This document shows positions 20,843 through 30,911 of a stretch of DNA of 42,513 nt, one piece after another. Position numbers and translations under genes: made by a program. How positions within the stretch are numbered: position 1 is the first letter of the stretch; each line of letters begins with the position of its first letter. Origin of the DNA: Trichomonas tenax (taxonomy: Eukaryota > Parabasalia > Trichomonadida > Trichomonadidae). The stretch is from NCBI GenBank assembly GCA_023091735.1, contig JALKBU010000405.1, positions 1-42,513 on the forward strand, in the 5' to 3' direction. The notes beneath the pieces are model-generated. The model worked only from the letters and a program-made list of their open reading frames with translations, was not told where the DNA came from and made no database searches.

Positions 20843-21352
20843 ATGAAATACCCACTTCGTCAATCTTCAAGCAATATGAAACATAAACACTTTAAATGGA
20901 CTCCTGAAGAGGACGCACTCCTAATCAGCATAATCAGCGCTTCCAGATCATTGGACTGGGACGTGATCAGTTCAAAGATGTTCAAAAGGAATTCGAGGCA
21001 ATGCAGAGAACGGTGGTTCTATTATCTTTGCCCGGAAGTGAATAATGGGGAATGGTCAAAAGAAGAGGACGAACTTTTGAAAAAGAAGGTCCAGGAATAT
21101 GGATCGAAATGGCAGAAGATTGCTCAGTTCTTCAATGGCAGAACAAACACGAATTGCAAGAACCGATGGATTGCAATGAAAAGAGAGGAACTTAAAAATC
21201 CAAAACATTCTGATAATAATCAAAAGACCACGTTGAAGTCAAATAGATTGATGGAAGATATAACTAATGATTTATTTTCAAGCTTTTCTTTGGAGGATGA
21301 TGTGATGAAATGGGAATTTATTTCTTCGTCCCAATCGATGGACTTGCAGTGA
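20843..21352 (+). CDS. R2R3 Myb-like DNA-binding protein (paralog 1)
   Basis: 169 residues. Two Myb repeats: R2 about 17-64 (FKWTPEEDALL...WDVISSKMFKRNSRQCRERW) and R3 about 68-117 (GEWSKEEDELL...WQKIAQFFNGRTNTNCKNRW), with most of the regularly spaced tryptophans and the recognition-helix residues present, then a short acidic Ser-rich tail. Small R2R3 proteins of this kind are nuclear transcription factors in trichomonads (some bind core promoter motifs). The frame is open 30 bases further upstream but has no ATG there, and the Inr at 20826 places the start at 20843. A paralog with about 80% identity in the Myb region lies at 25357-25869 on the same strand. A hairpin follows the stop codon. 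Confidence 0.92.
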   Translation: MKYPLRQSSSNMKHKHFKWTPEEDALLISIISASRSLDWDVISSKMFKRNSRQCRERWFYYLCPEVNNGEWSKEEDELLKKKVQEYGSKWQKIAQFFNGRTNTNCKNRWIAMKREELKNPKHSDNNQKTTLKSNRLMEDITNDLFSSFSLEDDVMKWEFISSSQSMDLQ

Positions 21353-21375
21353 ATTTGGATTCTTTTATTTATAGA

Positions 21376-21393
21376 ATGCAGCAAGTGCTGCAT
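21376..21393 (+). other. 3' hairpin after Myb gene 1
   Basis: ATGCAGCAAGTGCTGCAT, with a 7-bp stem, begins 24 bases after the stop. The second Myb gene has the equivalent structure with a compensatory G-C to A-T change. Probably a 3' UTR element. Confidence 0.55.
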
Positions 21394-21399
21394 TTCATA

Positions 21400-22770
21400 T
21401 CCTAAATTGTTAGTTTTTCCAAATTTTTTTAAATTTGTTTTTAAATATTCATTAAAGCAGCTCAAATACGTAGTATAGCACGAAACAATCAAAATGGTAT
21501 GGTAAGTAACAGTTTTGTGAAGGATTTAAGGAATGTTCGGCAATAATATTTGAGGTTTTTTTTTTAATTTTGGGTGTTTATGAAAGAAAACACAGTGAAT
21601 AGTCATCCAGTGTTCCTGCATATGGTAATTACTGATAAGGGATGACAATAAATCTTCAATTTCGCTATTTGTTCAAATTTCTAAACCATTATCAAATTGT
21701 GCAAATCATTGAATGCTGGCCAAATTCTATTATTTGTGAATTGTGGTAGGTGTCAAACACGCCCGTCTCTCAAAGTTCTGAATTGATTGAAAGGTCGTCC
21801 AATTAATTCTGACGGTTATATAAACAAATTGAAAAGCCATAACAAAAGTCAATATTTGAGTACAAAACAAATATTTTGAATAGTCATAGAAAATGAATTC
21901 GATTTTCGATGTGATAATATTGTTGTGATATAGAAATACTACATTATTCATTAGTTTTCAACTGACAACAAACGAAAAATGTGATTTGAATATTAATTCA
22001 AAAATTTAAATCTCATAAAAATATGAAATTATATATCTATACTAAAGTCGCTATGGAATTATATATTTACAATGTAAAAATAATTTTATAAAAATTGAAT
22101 GTTAATTCAACTGTAGCAAAACATAATTAAACTGTGAAATATGTATCATCAATCATATGTGACTAATATTTTTTAGTTTAAACCGATTAATACATGTTTT
22201 ATAAAAACTGTCATGTAAACTTTCAATATGACAAGTAAAACAATAATATCTGGCAATTCAAACACTAGATATAATTAAGCTTTTTAATGTGCTTTTCATG
22301 CCAACCAATGACATACAATGATGTTTTCTCCAATAAAAATGGTTATTACTCCAAATTGCAAATGAATAAAAGAAAAATGCGTTTCTGCGTTTTCATATGA
22401 CTGCAAACAGCTCTATCAGATGATAGAATAATGCCATTATATTTGAATTTAGATAAAATGATTTATTCATGCTTAAAAATTAAAAAAAGATACATAAAAT
22501 TCATTTTTGATACTTATTTTGTATATAATATATATATTATCGAAAAGACTCGGAAGTATTGAAAAAAATTATCCAACATAATTAATTGAGATATTTTTAA
22601 GCAAAAATAAAACTTTTTAATTTGAATAATACGTTTAAAATCATGATTTTACACAATTTAAAAATAATCGTCGTGATCCCTTTTTTTTACTAAAATATTG
22701 ATTCACATCTAACACAACAGATATTTAACAAAAATTTATATTTTGATAAACAATTAAAATACGTTTTTTT
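21400..22770. other. AT-rich spacer
   Basis: No gene was recognised on either strand. A 73-codon minus-strand frame near 21730-21951 has no motif. Confidence 0.5.
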
Positions 22771-22772
22771 CA

Positions 22773-24483
22773 TTATTTGAGCTGGTTTCGATCCAGGTCA
22801 TACTTAGAACCATATTCGGCATTCACGTAATCTTCGCTGCTGATATCAACCTCTGAAATATTGTTATTTTCAATCTTTCAACAATGTATTAAATTTCGAA
22901 ATATGAAAACTTTAATAATTGCTCGTAAAATAAAAACACCCGTTCTATACCTCTTGCCCAATGAATCATGTTACTCCACGCAGCAAATGGAGTTGATGGG
23001 CCTCCACAAATTTCGCGAAGACCTCTGTGGGCCGAACAAAAGTTGTATTCATGAATAACATTATCCAATACTGTGAGGAGCTCAATTTCTGGGGGCTTGG
23101 ATTATTGCAATGTCCACCAACAACGTTCCCATTTTCCATTTTGCTCCAGCTTGTATGGCTTGGTTGTCCAGTGCTCCGGAGCACACTTTGGAACAGAAAA
23201 CCGATAAATTCCAATCCATTGTCGGAAACCAAGCACTCGGGCTGGTTGTATGAATGCAATGCATTCATGAGTGCTTAAGATGTGGATAACATTGATTTAT
23301 TTTGTAATATCTCGTAGTATAAAATAAATCTCGTACGATCATCTAAATATATTATCAAATATTTGTTCACGCCATTAAGGCTGCAATAGTGTAGGTCGGT
23401 ATGCCACATTTGGCCGGCATACAGCGCCAAATATTTGATTCTTTAAATTTTTCTTTTTTGGGTTTCTTGAATTTGTACAAATTATATTGTTCATAGATCT
23501 TCTTTGTAATGTTCTCCGTAAGCTCGGGAAATTCTGATTTCAATTTATATGTCGTTGTTATATAACCCTTTCTGAATAACTGGACATAATTAATAACAGC
23601 ATTAACAATTGCCGGGTTAATAAATGTTGGTTGGCGACCTTGTTGTTTAAGTTTGAGATTAATCAAAAATGGTTTGTCTAAAATTGCTACTCAAAGTCGG
23701 CGAAACTCGTTTTTTAACTCACTGGATTAACTTTTTGCGAAGTTATTGAACCCCAATGTACAAAATCATGTTGTGCATGATATATTAAAGAATTAGCTAA
23801 CAAAGTCTATATTTCATTAAAATATTAGATATATCTTGCATCAAAAACATTGATTTGCCATGATGTGCCTTACTCATTATAATATATTATATTCCTATTG
23901 TATAGCATTTTTATAACGTAAAATATGCTGTTGTCGATGATAAATAGGTAAATCTAATCACAAATATGCTTTTTTGAGCTTTTTTTGAAAAAAAAATATA
24001 CTAAAATCATTGTATTTTTAAGGAGAATTATATATTTCTCCCAAAAAATGTCACATTTCGGTTCTTTTCAATTTTTCAAATTTAAATGGTTAAATTTTTG
24101 TGAGAATAACACACAGAGCTTATGTGTGAACACTTGAAATACTTTTTTCCAAAAAAAAAGCTGAAAAAGCATATTTGTGATTAGATTTACCTATTTATCA
24201 TCGACAACAACATATTTTACGTTATAAAAATGCTATACAATTGTAATATAATATATTATAATGAGTAAAGCACATCATGGCAAATCAATGTTTTTGATGC
24301 AAGATATATCTAATATTTTAATGAAATATAGACTTTGTTAGCTAATTCTTTAATATATCATGCACAACATGATTTTGTACATTGGGGTTCAATAACTTCG
24401 CAAAAAGTTAATCCAGTGAGTTAAAAAACGAGTTTCACCGACTTTGTGTATAAAAAATTTAATTGCCCAATCAAAAATTGCAT
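22773..24483 (-). pseudogene. DDE integrase gene, frameshifted and split by a foldback element
   Basis: Read on the minus strand from the ATG at 24483, the first codons join, across a 798-bp foldback insertion and its duplicated target, to a frame open to about 23420 (KQQGRQPTFINPAIVN...). In a shifted frame follow the integrase core blocks MWHTDLHYC (first Asp), YLIIYLDDRTRFI and CLVSDNGLEF (second Asp with the DNG-E motif), then a tail ending YDLDRNQLK with a TAA at 22773-22775. There are a nonsense codon near 23280 and at least two frame changes. This is the retroviral-type (rve) integrase fold used by Maverick/Polinton and related elements of trichomonads; no polymerase or capsid gene is nearby, so it is a lone relic. 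Confidence 0.75.
23661..24478. mobile_element. Foldback (Mutator-like MITE) element, copy 1
   Basis: The element is 23671-24468 (798 bp), flanked by the exact 10-bp duplication AATCAAAAAT (23661-23670 and 24469-24478). Two long arms of roughly 320 bp are inverted copies of each other, beginning near the tips with CAAAGTCGG(C/T)GAAACTCG. The tips read GGTTTGTCTA on the left and AATTGCCC on the right. It has no coding capacity. Target duplications of 9-11 bp and long inverted arms are the hallmark of Mutator-like (MULE) elements. It inserted just after the start of the integrase gene. The second copy is at 38871-39706. Confidence 0.85.
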
Positions 24484-25340
24484 GAATATCCAAAGATTTT
24501 CAGATGATCACAGACAATTCTAAGCATATTACTCTACTGAACTTTTTTCTCATCAAAATAATCACACATTCTTCATATCATTGACACATCTTTTTCCATT
24601 TCATTCTTTTGAGTTCATTCACATTATCATTTTTGATAGATAAAATGTTCACAAGTGAATATTTTCAGCAATGACGACACTTATTTAAGGAGATGTTTCG
24701 ATATCAACGAGAGGCATCGTTTTGCTTAATCAATTAACGTTGATAGAATCACAACAAAATTGAAATATTTTTAGTGATTAAAATTCAATATCTAAGGGGT
24801 AAAAGATAGTGCAATTTTGTTAATGTGCTTATTTCTGTGAAAATTGAAAAAGGGCTCAAAATTCAGGACCCGTCACCTCTAATTTTGAATGAAAACGGTA
24901 AACGTGTTTTGGTTAAAACTTTTCTGTTCTTTTGATTCATCTTTATAAGCCTAAAAATAAACCCCATGAAAAGGAATGAAATTATTTCGGACTGGTAACA
25001 TGCAAAGAATGGTTTTCAAGCAATATATGTTTGATGGTTATTTTTTGATACATTATTCAAAATCAGTTTTGAAAAAATAGTCATATAAAAAAGACATATT
25101 TATGATATCCAAAACAGATATAACCTGTAAATGGATTTTACTTCAAAAATGTTTTAAAGACAACATTATGTTCAAAACGATTAAAGAAGAAATTTAAAGA
25201 TGAAGATGTAAAAAAATTAAAACTCATATAAAATTTTGTGAATATAAATCTTTTTTAAATAATCTCTTTTAAAACCTTTAAATAGATGTTTAAAATGCAT
25301 AATTAGGCTGCAACACAAAATATAGTTAAGAATCCTCTCA
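24484..25340. other. AT-rich spacer
   Basis: Nothing was recognised between the integrase relic and Myb gene 2. Confidence 0.5.
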
Positions 25341-25347
25341 AAATAGA

Positions 25348-25354
25348 TCACTTT
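25348..25354 (+). promoter_or_regulatory. Inr of Myb gene 2
   Basis: TCACTTT with putative +1 A at 25350, seven bases before the ATG at 25357: the very short leader typical of trichomonads. Confidence 0.75.
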
Positions 25355-25356
25355 GC

Positions 25357-25869
25357 ATGAAGCGGTTCACAGTTCATGAAGATAGAAGTAAAAGGAAGCA
25401 TAAACACTTCAAGTGGACTCCTGAAGAGGATTCACTGCTAAGGAGCATCATTAAGTTATCAGATTCATTGGACTGGGATGTTATCAGCTCAAAGATGTAT
25501 AAAAGGAATGCACGGCAGTGCAAGGAGAGATGGTTCTATTACCTTTGTCCAGAAGTTAATAACGGAGAGTGGTCTGTAGAAGAAGATGCTTTGTTAAGAG
25601 AGAAAGTTCAAGAATATGGCACAAAATGGCAAAAGATTGCGCAGTTCTTCAAAGGCCGCACGAACACTAATTGCAAGAATCGATGGATTGCAATGAAAAG
25701 AGAAGAACAAAAGAACTCAAAGCCATCATCTTCAACACCAAAAGAAACCCATCAAACGAAGACTACAAAAAGCGAGCCGAATACTGATTTGTTCGCAAAC
25801 ATTCTTTCACAAGATGATCCATTTAATTGGGATTTTTTGAATATGATTCCAGCATTAGATCTGCTATAA
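25357..25869 (+). CDS. R2R3 Myb-like DNA-binding protein (paralog 2)
   Basis: 170 residues. R2 is about 18-65 (FKWTPEEDSLL...WDVISSKMYKRNARQCKERW) and R3 about 69-118 (GEWSVEEDALL...WQKIAQFFKGRTNTNCKNRW). Then comes a Ser/Thr/Lys-rich linker and an acidic end (DLFANILSQDDPFNWDF) that parallels the tail of paralog 1 (DLFSSFSLEDDVMKWEF), so the whole protein, not only the DNA-binding part, is conserved. The acidic, aromatic tail may be an activation or partner-binding segment (inference). The recognition helices are nearly identical to paralog 1, so both probably bind the same site. The start is fixed by the Inr seven bases upstream. Confidence 0.93.
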   Translation: MKRFTVHEDRSKRKHKHFKWTPEEDSLLRSIIKLSDSLDWDVISSKMYKRNARQCKERWFYYLCPEVNNGEWSVEEDALLREKVQEYGTKWQKIAQFFKGRTNTNCKNRWIAMKREEQKNSKPSSSTPKETHQTKTTKSEPNTDLFANILSQDDPFNWDFLNMIPALDLL

Positions 25870-25890
25870 GTTTACCATGTTTTTGCTTTG

Positions 25891-25908
25891 ATGCAACAGG
25901 AGTTGCAT
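25891..25908 (+). other. 3' hairpin after Myb gene 2
   Basis: ATGCAACAGGAGTTGCAT, with a 7-bp stem, begins 22 bases after the stop. It is equivalent to 21376-21393 after gene 1. Confidence 0.55.
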
Positions 25909-26264
25909 TGTATTTCTTTAAATATTTTGTTAAAAATATTTTCATTTTTTTAAGACAAAATCGTCTTTCTTTCTCATTGCATTCAACACATCAAAAAGGG
26001 CATTAGGCAGGCGATAACACGAAATGACGACGTGAACACAATCACATCACATTAATTTTTTTGATTTGTTGTTCAAATTTGAAAGCTTTAAGTTATGAAT
26101 CATTGAAATTTGGCCAATCATCATCAAACTCACGATTTCACTCTGAATTTCGATAACGTAACATATCTATGATTATACTTCAAATAAAACGAAAAAAATA
26201 TTAAGCAATATTTTTTTATCAAGGTTAATGCATATAAATAACATAACATCTAGCTTAGAAACAT

Positions 26265-26460
26265 TTAGTATAGATCTGTAATAGAAGAAATTCGGTCTTT
26301 CTCTGTTACATGAAGGATTTTCATATCTTTTTGAGCCGCTGCTTTTGTTGCAAGTTTTGATCTCTCTAATTTAGGCTCTTTAAAAATCTGCAGGCGTGTC
26401 TGCATAGATTTTGCATAAAAAGGTATCTTGTTTTCGAGAATATCATAATTTTCAATAATT
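26265..26460 (-). pseudogene. C-terminal remnant of an unidentified gene
   Basis: The minus strand is open for about 60 codons to a TAA at 26265-26267. It has a normal protein-like composition (IENYDILENKIPFYAKSMQ, KLERSKLATKAAAQKD, HVTEKDRISSITDLY), unlike the AT spacer around it. There is no start codon in the right place, and the frame is closed upstream by a TAA. It may be a remnant of a longer gene or a downstream exon. I do not recognise it. Confidence 0.3.
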
Positions 26461-26814
26461 TATTGTACTTAATTGTTTTTATTAACTTTATCATATTTGA
26501 TTCATTATATATAATTTAATGAACACATTACTGAAGATTAATTCATTCTTGTTATGACATTTCCAATATTTTTTGTTGTGAATTGTGTTCGAGGTAAATT
26601 AATGATAAAACAGTCCTAAAATAAATATAGAAGCATATGCACTGACAATGAAAAGCTCATTAAGAGGGAAAATTCCTTCCAAAGTTCATTTATATATATT
26701 TTTTAATTATAAAATTCATCTCGAAAAATCCTTCTACAGCTTCAAAAATAAGTGCATTAAATAGAGAAAATTTCTCTAAATGGAGCCCAATACTCATTCC
26801 ATATTAGTAAATCA

Positions 26815-27112
26815 TCTTTTCAGCAAGCATATAATGTTATTAAAAGTGAAGTTGTAACTTCAATGCCATTTGAATGTTTAACAAGATCTAACACTACAAG
26901 TTCTTGTTTTCTTGATTGAATTCAAGCGAAAGCTTATTAGCATTCTATTGGAGCAAAAGGTGATTATGATGGTGGCTTTCCAGGGCCAACTTCTGAAGTT
27001 AATTATGTTGAAATTTGGACGAAGATATTTGATTATCTTTGTTCAATAAATCCAAAAGTTTTTCGTTCAAATTCATTTTGTTCTGTTATAATGGTTTTGA
27101 TTTGTTTATAGT
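26815..27112 (+). pseudogene. Decayed copy of the 30302 gene family
   Basis: The frame shows CLTRSNTTSS, GAKGDYDGG, FPGPTSEVNYVEIWTKIFDY and a hydrophobic end (FCSVIMVLICL). These align with SLSRSNKTTQ, GAKADYYGK, MPGPSTEVNFVELWLKIFDY and the hydrophobic end of the intact gene at 30302-30853. Two in-frame stops (near 26920 and 26938) break it, and the N-terminal part is missing. The shared block GPxxEVNxVExWxKIFDY defines a family I do not recognise. The two copies flank the kinase gene in the same orientation. Confidence 0.55.
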
Positions 27113-27198
27113 ATGATTCATGATAATTATTTTAAACATGAGATATATATGATACAAAAAGAATATTTAATATATAACCGCTAATATAATACAATTAA

Positions 27199-29775
27199 TT
27201 ACTTCAAAAGGTCGATCATTTGCTTCGCATCATGCATTATTGCAATCTCGAGTGGTGTCATTCCTCTTCCTTCTTTGAGCTCCTTATTAATACCTGGATA
27301 TTTAAGAAGCATTGTCCCTATTTCTACACAGTTGTTCATCGCACAATAATGAAGTGCTGAGTAATAAGGGAAACTATTGATCTGAACATTAACATCAATC
27401 TTCGGACTGCTCAATAAAAGCATGAAGAATGGAACATTAGACATCATTGCTGCAAGAACTAAAGGTGGAGGGAATTGATCATTTCCATAGTCTGCAATTA
27501 CAAGATTTGATGCTTTCATGACACAAAATTCCTGCATGTTTTTCATCTCCATTGCACGTTTCATATATGGAAGAAGATGATCAGGCGTTATCTTCAGCGA
27601 TGGCTGCGATAAAATGAGCATCATCATATCAACAGATTGGAATGCGCAAGAAAGAGGCGTCTCACTCATTCCTTTGAAGTTATCCATAGATATCGATGAA
27701 CCTTGCAGCATTGCCATAACAGCTAAAGTGTTTCCTGCTTTGATTGTATCTAAAAACAGCTGCTTGTTAACATCAGTGTCCATTCTAATCTTTCCGCTCG
27801 CCATTAGAACAGCGATGCCTTCATTGAAGTTTTTGCGTGTTGCAGCTTTGAGTGGTGTTGATCCATTTTTATCAGCTAAACTCACATCGATGACAGGAGA
27901 AGATAATAAGAGAAGAACAGCACTCATATTCATCCTGTTAACTGCAACGTGAAGAGGTGTCTGAACATCAGTACTCACAGCATTGACATCAATTTCAGGA
28001 TGAGAGAATAATAAAGATAAACAATTGTTTCCTTTTTCAAGCGCATAAAATATTGGTGTCTTGCCTGCCATATCTTTCACATTGACATCGATACCAGGCC
28101 TCTCTAACAAGACTTGGACAATATTGCTATAGTTCTTGCTCACAGCAATATGAAGTGCAGTCATTCCTTTATTATCGCGAGAATTAATGTCTGCATATGG
28201 ACAAACAACTGAAACTATCTCGAAACTGTTATTCATGACTGCTGTATGCAGAGGGAACTGTTTAGAGTTACGTGCTTCATCAGGATATAGTTTGAGTCGC
28301 ATTTTAACAATTGGACGGAAGTTTCTTTCAATTGCTTCTTCGAGTGAAATTCTTGGACATTTTTCTCCCATTAACTTCGCTGCACCAAGAAGGAATTCGC
28401 ATGGATCACATCCACTAAACAAACACTTTTCTTCCAAGAAGTATTTTACAATTATGTCAAAATCTGGACGTAAATTAGGATCATCGACCCAAGAACGAGT
28501 GATTAACTTTGAAATTCCATCAGGTGTCGATGATGGAATCTTTGGCCTTCTTCCGATTAAAATTGCATCTCTGAGACTTCCAATATTGACAAACTCTTGA
28601 TAAGGAACACGGGAAGTCAATAATTCATAAATAATCATTGCATATGAATACACATCAGCTTTTCTTCCATAGTTTGCAGTCTGAATGACTTCTGGAGCCA
28701 TCCAAGGCAACGATCCGATGCTCTGTGTGTTCTGTGAGTCCTCGAGAAGGTATTTTGATAATCCTAAGTCGGCAATCTTTGGAAAATAATTGTCGTCCAA
28801 TAGAATATTTGGTGATTTAAGATCTCTGTGGATTACTCCATTTTTATGCAAATTTTGCATTCCAAGAGCAATGCCAAACGCTACTAATGACTTTTGTGTT
28901 GCATTCCAACCTTGTGTTTGATTTCCTGTCAATTCAAAATCTAATAATCTTCTTAATGAACCATTCTTGAAATACTGTGTGAGAATGATAAAAGCAGGTT
29001 CTTTTTCACGCGTTGACGTTGAGAAACCTATAAAAGGAACAACGCATGGATGTTGATTATGTGCTAATGCAGTAATTTCGCGATAAAACAGGTCAGCGAA
29101 TCTGATATTTGATCTTGAGTTGTCTGGATGCCTGAAATACTTAACAGCAACTTCTTTGTTTGATAATTTGTTTTTTTTGAGACAAACCGTAGCGAAAGAG
29201 CCAATTCCTATATTATGAATGAACTTATAATTGCTCATATTTACGTATTTATCCATCATATCGCCAATTAAATATTGAGAAATGTCTCTATCGTTTGGAC
29301 CGTTTGAATTTGATGAAAAAAATTGAACTAATTGGATCAACTTTGGTAAATTTTCTTGTGTAAGCCATGATTCGTTGAATTCATCGAATAATTTCATTAA
29401 ATTTATGTTATAAAGATAAGGAAAAGGACAACGTGAGAGTTTTTTCTTTGCAAATTCGACTTCATCGAGTATTATATCGTTCCATTCATCTGTATTTGAA
29501 AAATCGAGCGTTTTTGATGCTTTTTGGAACTCTTTCCAAAGCAATTTAATGAGATTTTTTGTTTGTTCTGGTGTTTGACGTGGCTTTGGCTTTGTTGACG
29601 CTAAACTGTAAAGGTTCAAAACATCAGAAATCCAATCAGATGTAGTTTCGTAATTTTCGTTTTTCAAATTTTCGATAATCGGTTTGAAATCAATGAAATA
29701 TTTATGTAGAGGCTTCTTCGAGAACGCAACAGTTATTTTCAAAGCTTCATCCCATATGGTTCCACGGCTATTCAT
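27199..29775 (-). CDS. TKL-type protein kinase with C-terminal ankyrin repeats
   Basis: 858 residues. A helical N-terminal region (about 1-180) precedes a complete kinase domain (about 183-448): glycine loop IGIGSFATV, Lys212 in EVAVKYF, catalytic HRDLKSPN (316-323), DLGLS in place of DFG (336-340), APE (359-361) and DVYSYAMIIYELLT, which place it in the tyrosine-kinase-like group. About ten ankyrin units follow to the end (for example GMTALHIAVSKNYSNIVQVLLERPGIDVN). All key catalytic residues are present apart from the F-to-L change in DFG, which is common in this lineage. It is probably a soluble Ser/Thr kinase whose ankyrins choose the partner. The ATG is set by an Inr (TCATTTT, 29781-29787) ten bases upstream. 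No frame break. Confidence 0.93.
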   Translation of the reverse strand: MNSRGTIWDEALKITVAFSKKPLHKYFIDFKPIIENLKNENYETTSDWISDVLNLYSLASTKPKPRQTPEQTKNLIKLLWKEFQKASKTLDFSNTDEWNDIILDEVEFAKKKLSRCPFPYLYNINLMKLFDEFNESWLTQENLPKLIQLVQFFSSNSNGPNDRDISQYLIGDMMDKYVNMSNYKFIHNIGIGSFATVCLKKNKLSNKEVAVKYFRHPDNSRSNIRFADLFYREITALAHNQHPCVVPFIGFSTSTREKEPAFIILTQYFKNGSLRRLLDFELTGNQTQGWNATQKSLVAFGIALGMQNLHKNGVIHRDLKSPNILLDDNYFPKIADLGLSKYLLEDSQNTQSIGSLPWMAPEVIQTANYGRKADVYSYAMIIYELLTSRVPYQEFVNIGSLRDAILIGRRPKIPSSTPDGISKLITRSWVDDPNLRPDFDIIVKYFLEEKCLFSGCDPCEFLLGAAKLMGEKCPRISLEEAIERNFRPIVKMRLKLYPDEARNSKQFPLHTAVMNNSFEIVSVVCPYADINSRDNKGMTALHIAVSKNYSNIVQVLLERPGIDVNVKDMAGKTPIFYALEKGNNCLSLLFSHPEIDVNAVSTDVQTPLHVAVNRMNMSAVLLLLSSPVIDVSLADKNGSTPLKAATRKNFNEGIAVLMASGKIRMDTDVNKQLFLDTIKAGNTLAVMAMLQGSSISMDNFKGMSETPLSCAFQSVDMMMLILSQPSLKITPDHLLPYMKRAMEMKNMQEFCVMKASNLVIADYGNDQFPPPLVLAAMMSNVPFFMLLLSSPKIDVNVQINSFPYYSALHYCAMNNCVEIGTMLLKYPGINKELKEGRGMTPLEIAIMHDAKQMIDLLK

Positions 29776-29780
29776 GTAAA

Positions 29781-29787
29781 AAAATGA
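29781..29787 (-). promoter_or_regulatory. Inr of the kinase gene
   Basis: TCATTTT on the minus strand, putative +1 A at 29785, ten bases before the ATG. Farther upstream, TGTCATGTAA (near 29825-29835) resembles the element shared by other genes in this window. Confidence 0.65.
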
Positions 29788-30059
29788 GTTTTTGTTTTTT
29801 AAATAATAGTAAATTTTTAAATTACATGACAGATATCGGTTATTTTATTGGTGGAGAATTTATGCATTTCGAAATTCACTTTTCGTCACTTTGTTAAATG
29901 CTAAAATGATCTTTCACATATGTATATAAATACAGATCGATGTAGCTATAATGCATTCATACATCTGTTCTTATCAAGTCATCACAAAAATGAGTTTTAG
30001 ATTTTGGAGGAATTAATTTCAATCATACATAACCACAATGTAACCAAATTTTCCAGACA

Positions 30060-30170
30060 GTTAGAGAAAACTCTAAGCTATGGCTTCTACTTTTTATACA
30101 TAACCGTACCACAAGGCAATGGTTTGCAAGCGGAAATATGCTTTACAGCGTGAATGATTATAGTATAGAA
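30060..30170 (+). repeat. Partial duplicate of the 5' end of the 30302 gene
   Basis: About 100 bases (from AAAACTCTAAGCTATGGCTT) repeat the start of the gene at 30302 (AAAACTCTAAGCTATAGCTT) with scattered differences, but without the ATG. It is a direct duplicate some 240 bases upstream. Confidence 0.65.
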
Positions 30171-30301
30171 CCTATATTTATAAATATCAAAAAAAAATAT
30201 GTATTTTTTATATTAGAATATCAATCTTAAATGAATAAATTTGACGTCAATTTGCCGAAAAATGACAAAATAATTAATGTAAAAAATCTTTTTCACTGAA
30301 A

Positions 30302-30853
30302 ATGAAAACTCTAAGCTATAGCTTCTACTTTTTCGACACAACAGTACCACAAAGCAGTGGTTTACGAGTGATTCTATGTTCTATAGTGTATATGATAAAT
30401 ATCGATTTTTCATTATTTGGTAACATCGATTTCAAACAGTATAAATACCATAACTTTTATGAATTTAAACTTCTGTATCAAGAAATTAATCCAATTTACA
30501 GAATTCAGTGGATCCAAAATTATTTTCCTTTAGAAATCCTCCAAAATGTAAATAAGAGTCTATTAACATGCAAAATATTTCAAAATGACTTTAAACTTGA
30601 TTTAGCATTTCAAAGTTTATCAAGATCGAATAAAACAACTCAAACATATGTTGATGGCAATTTAGGATATGAATATTGGTTTATTAATGGTGCAAAAGCA
30701 GACTATTACGGTAAAGGGATGCCAGGACCATCCACAGAAGTAAATTTTGTTGAATTATGGCTCAAAATATTTGATTATAAATGTACTTTTAATAATAGAA
30801 TTTACACGTATTCATTTAATGTTTTGCATCTTGTTATGATGATTATAATTTAA
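30302..30853 (+). CDS. Small protein of an unrecognised family
   Basis: 183 residues. The ATG at 30302 follows an Inr-like TCACTGA (30293-30299). The conserved core, shared with the dead copy at 26815-27112, is GAKADYYGK followed by MPGPSTEVNFVELWLKIFDY. Both copies end in a short hydrophobic stretch (here VLHLVMMIII), which could be a C-terminal anchor signal. The N-terminus is aromatic but not a clean signal peptide. I cannot name the family. It converges with the BUB1-like gene, 58 bases apart. Expression is plausible but unproven; the adjacent partial duplicate shows the locus is unstable. Confidence 0.5.
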   Translation: MKTLSYSFYFFDTTVPQSSGLRVILCSIVYMINIDFSLFGNIDFKQYKYHNFYEFKLLYQEINPIYRIQWIQNYFPLEILQNVNKSLLTCKIFQNDFKLDLAFQSLSRSNKTTQTYVDGNLGYEYWFINGAKADYYGKGMPGPSTEVNFVELWLKIFDYKCTFNNRIYTYSFNVLHLVMMIII

Positions 30854-30911
30854 AGAAATCTATTCTATATTTACATAAAACTATTAAAACAACAACATAA
30901 ATAAAACATTA

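Noticed and set aside
22780..22830. tRNA-like T-arm (GGTTTCGATCC)
   Set aside because: The stem does not pair properly and the stretch reads as the C-terminal codons of the integrase relic.
23661..24478. Maverick/Polinton terminal repeats
   Set aside because: The element is under 1 kb, has no coding genes and has a 10-bp target duplication, whereas Mavericks are 10-20 kb with shorter duplications.
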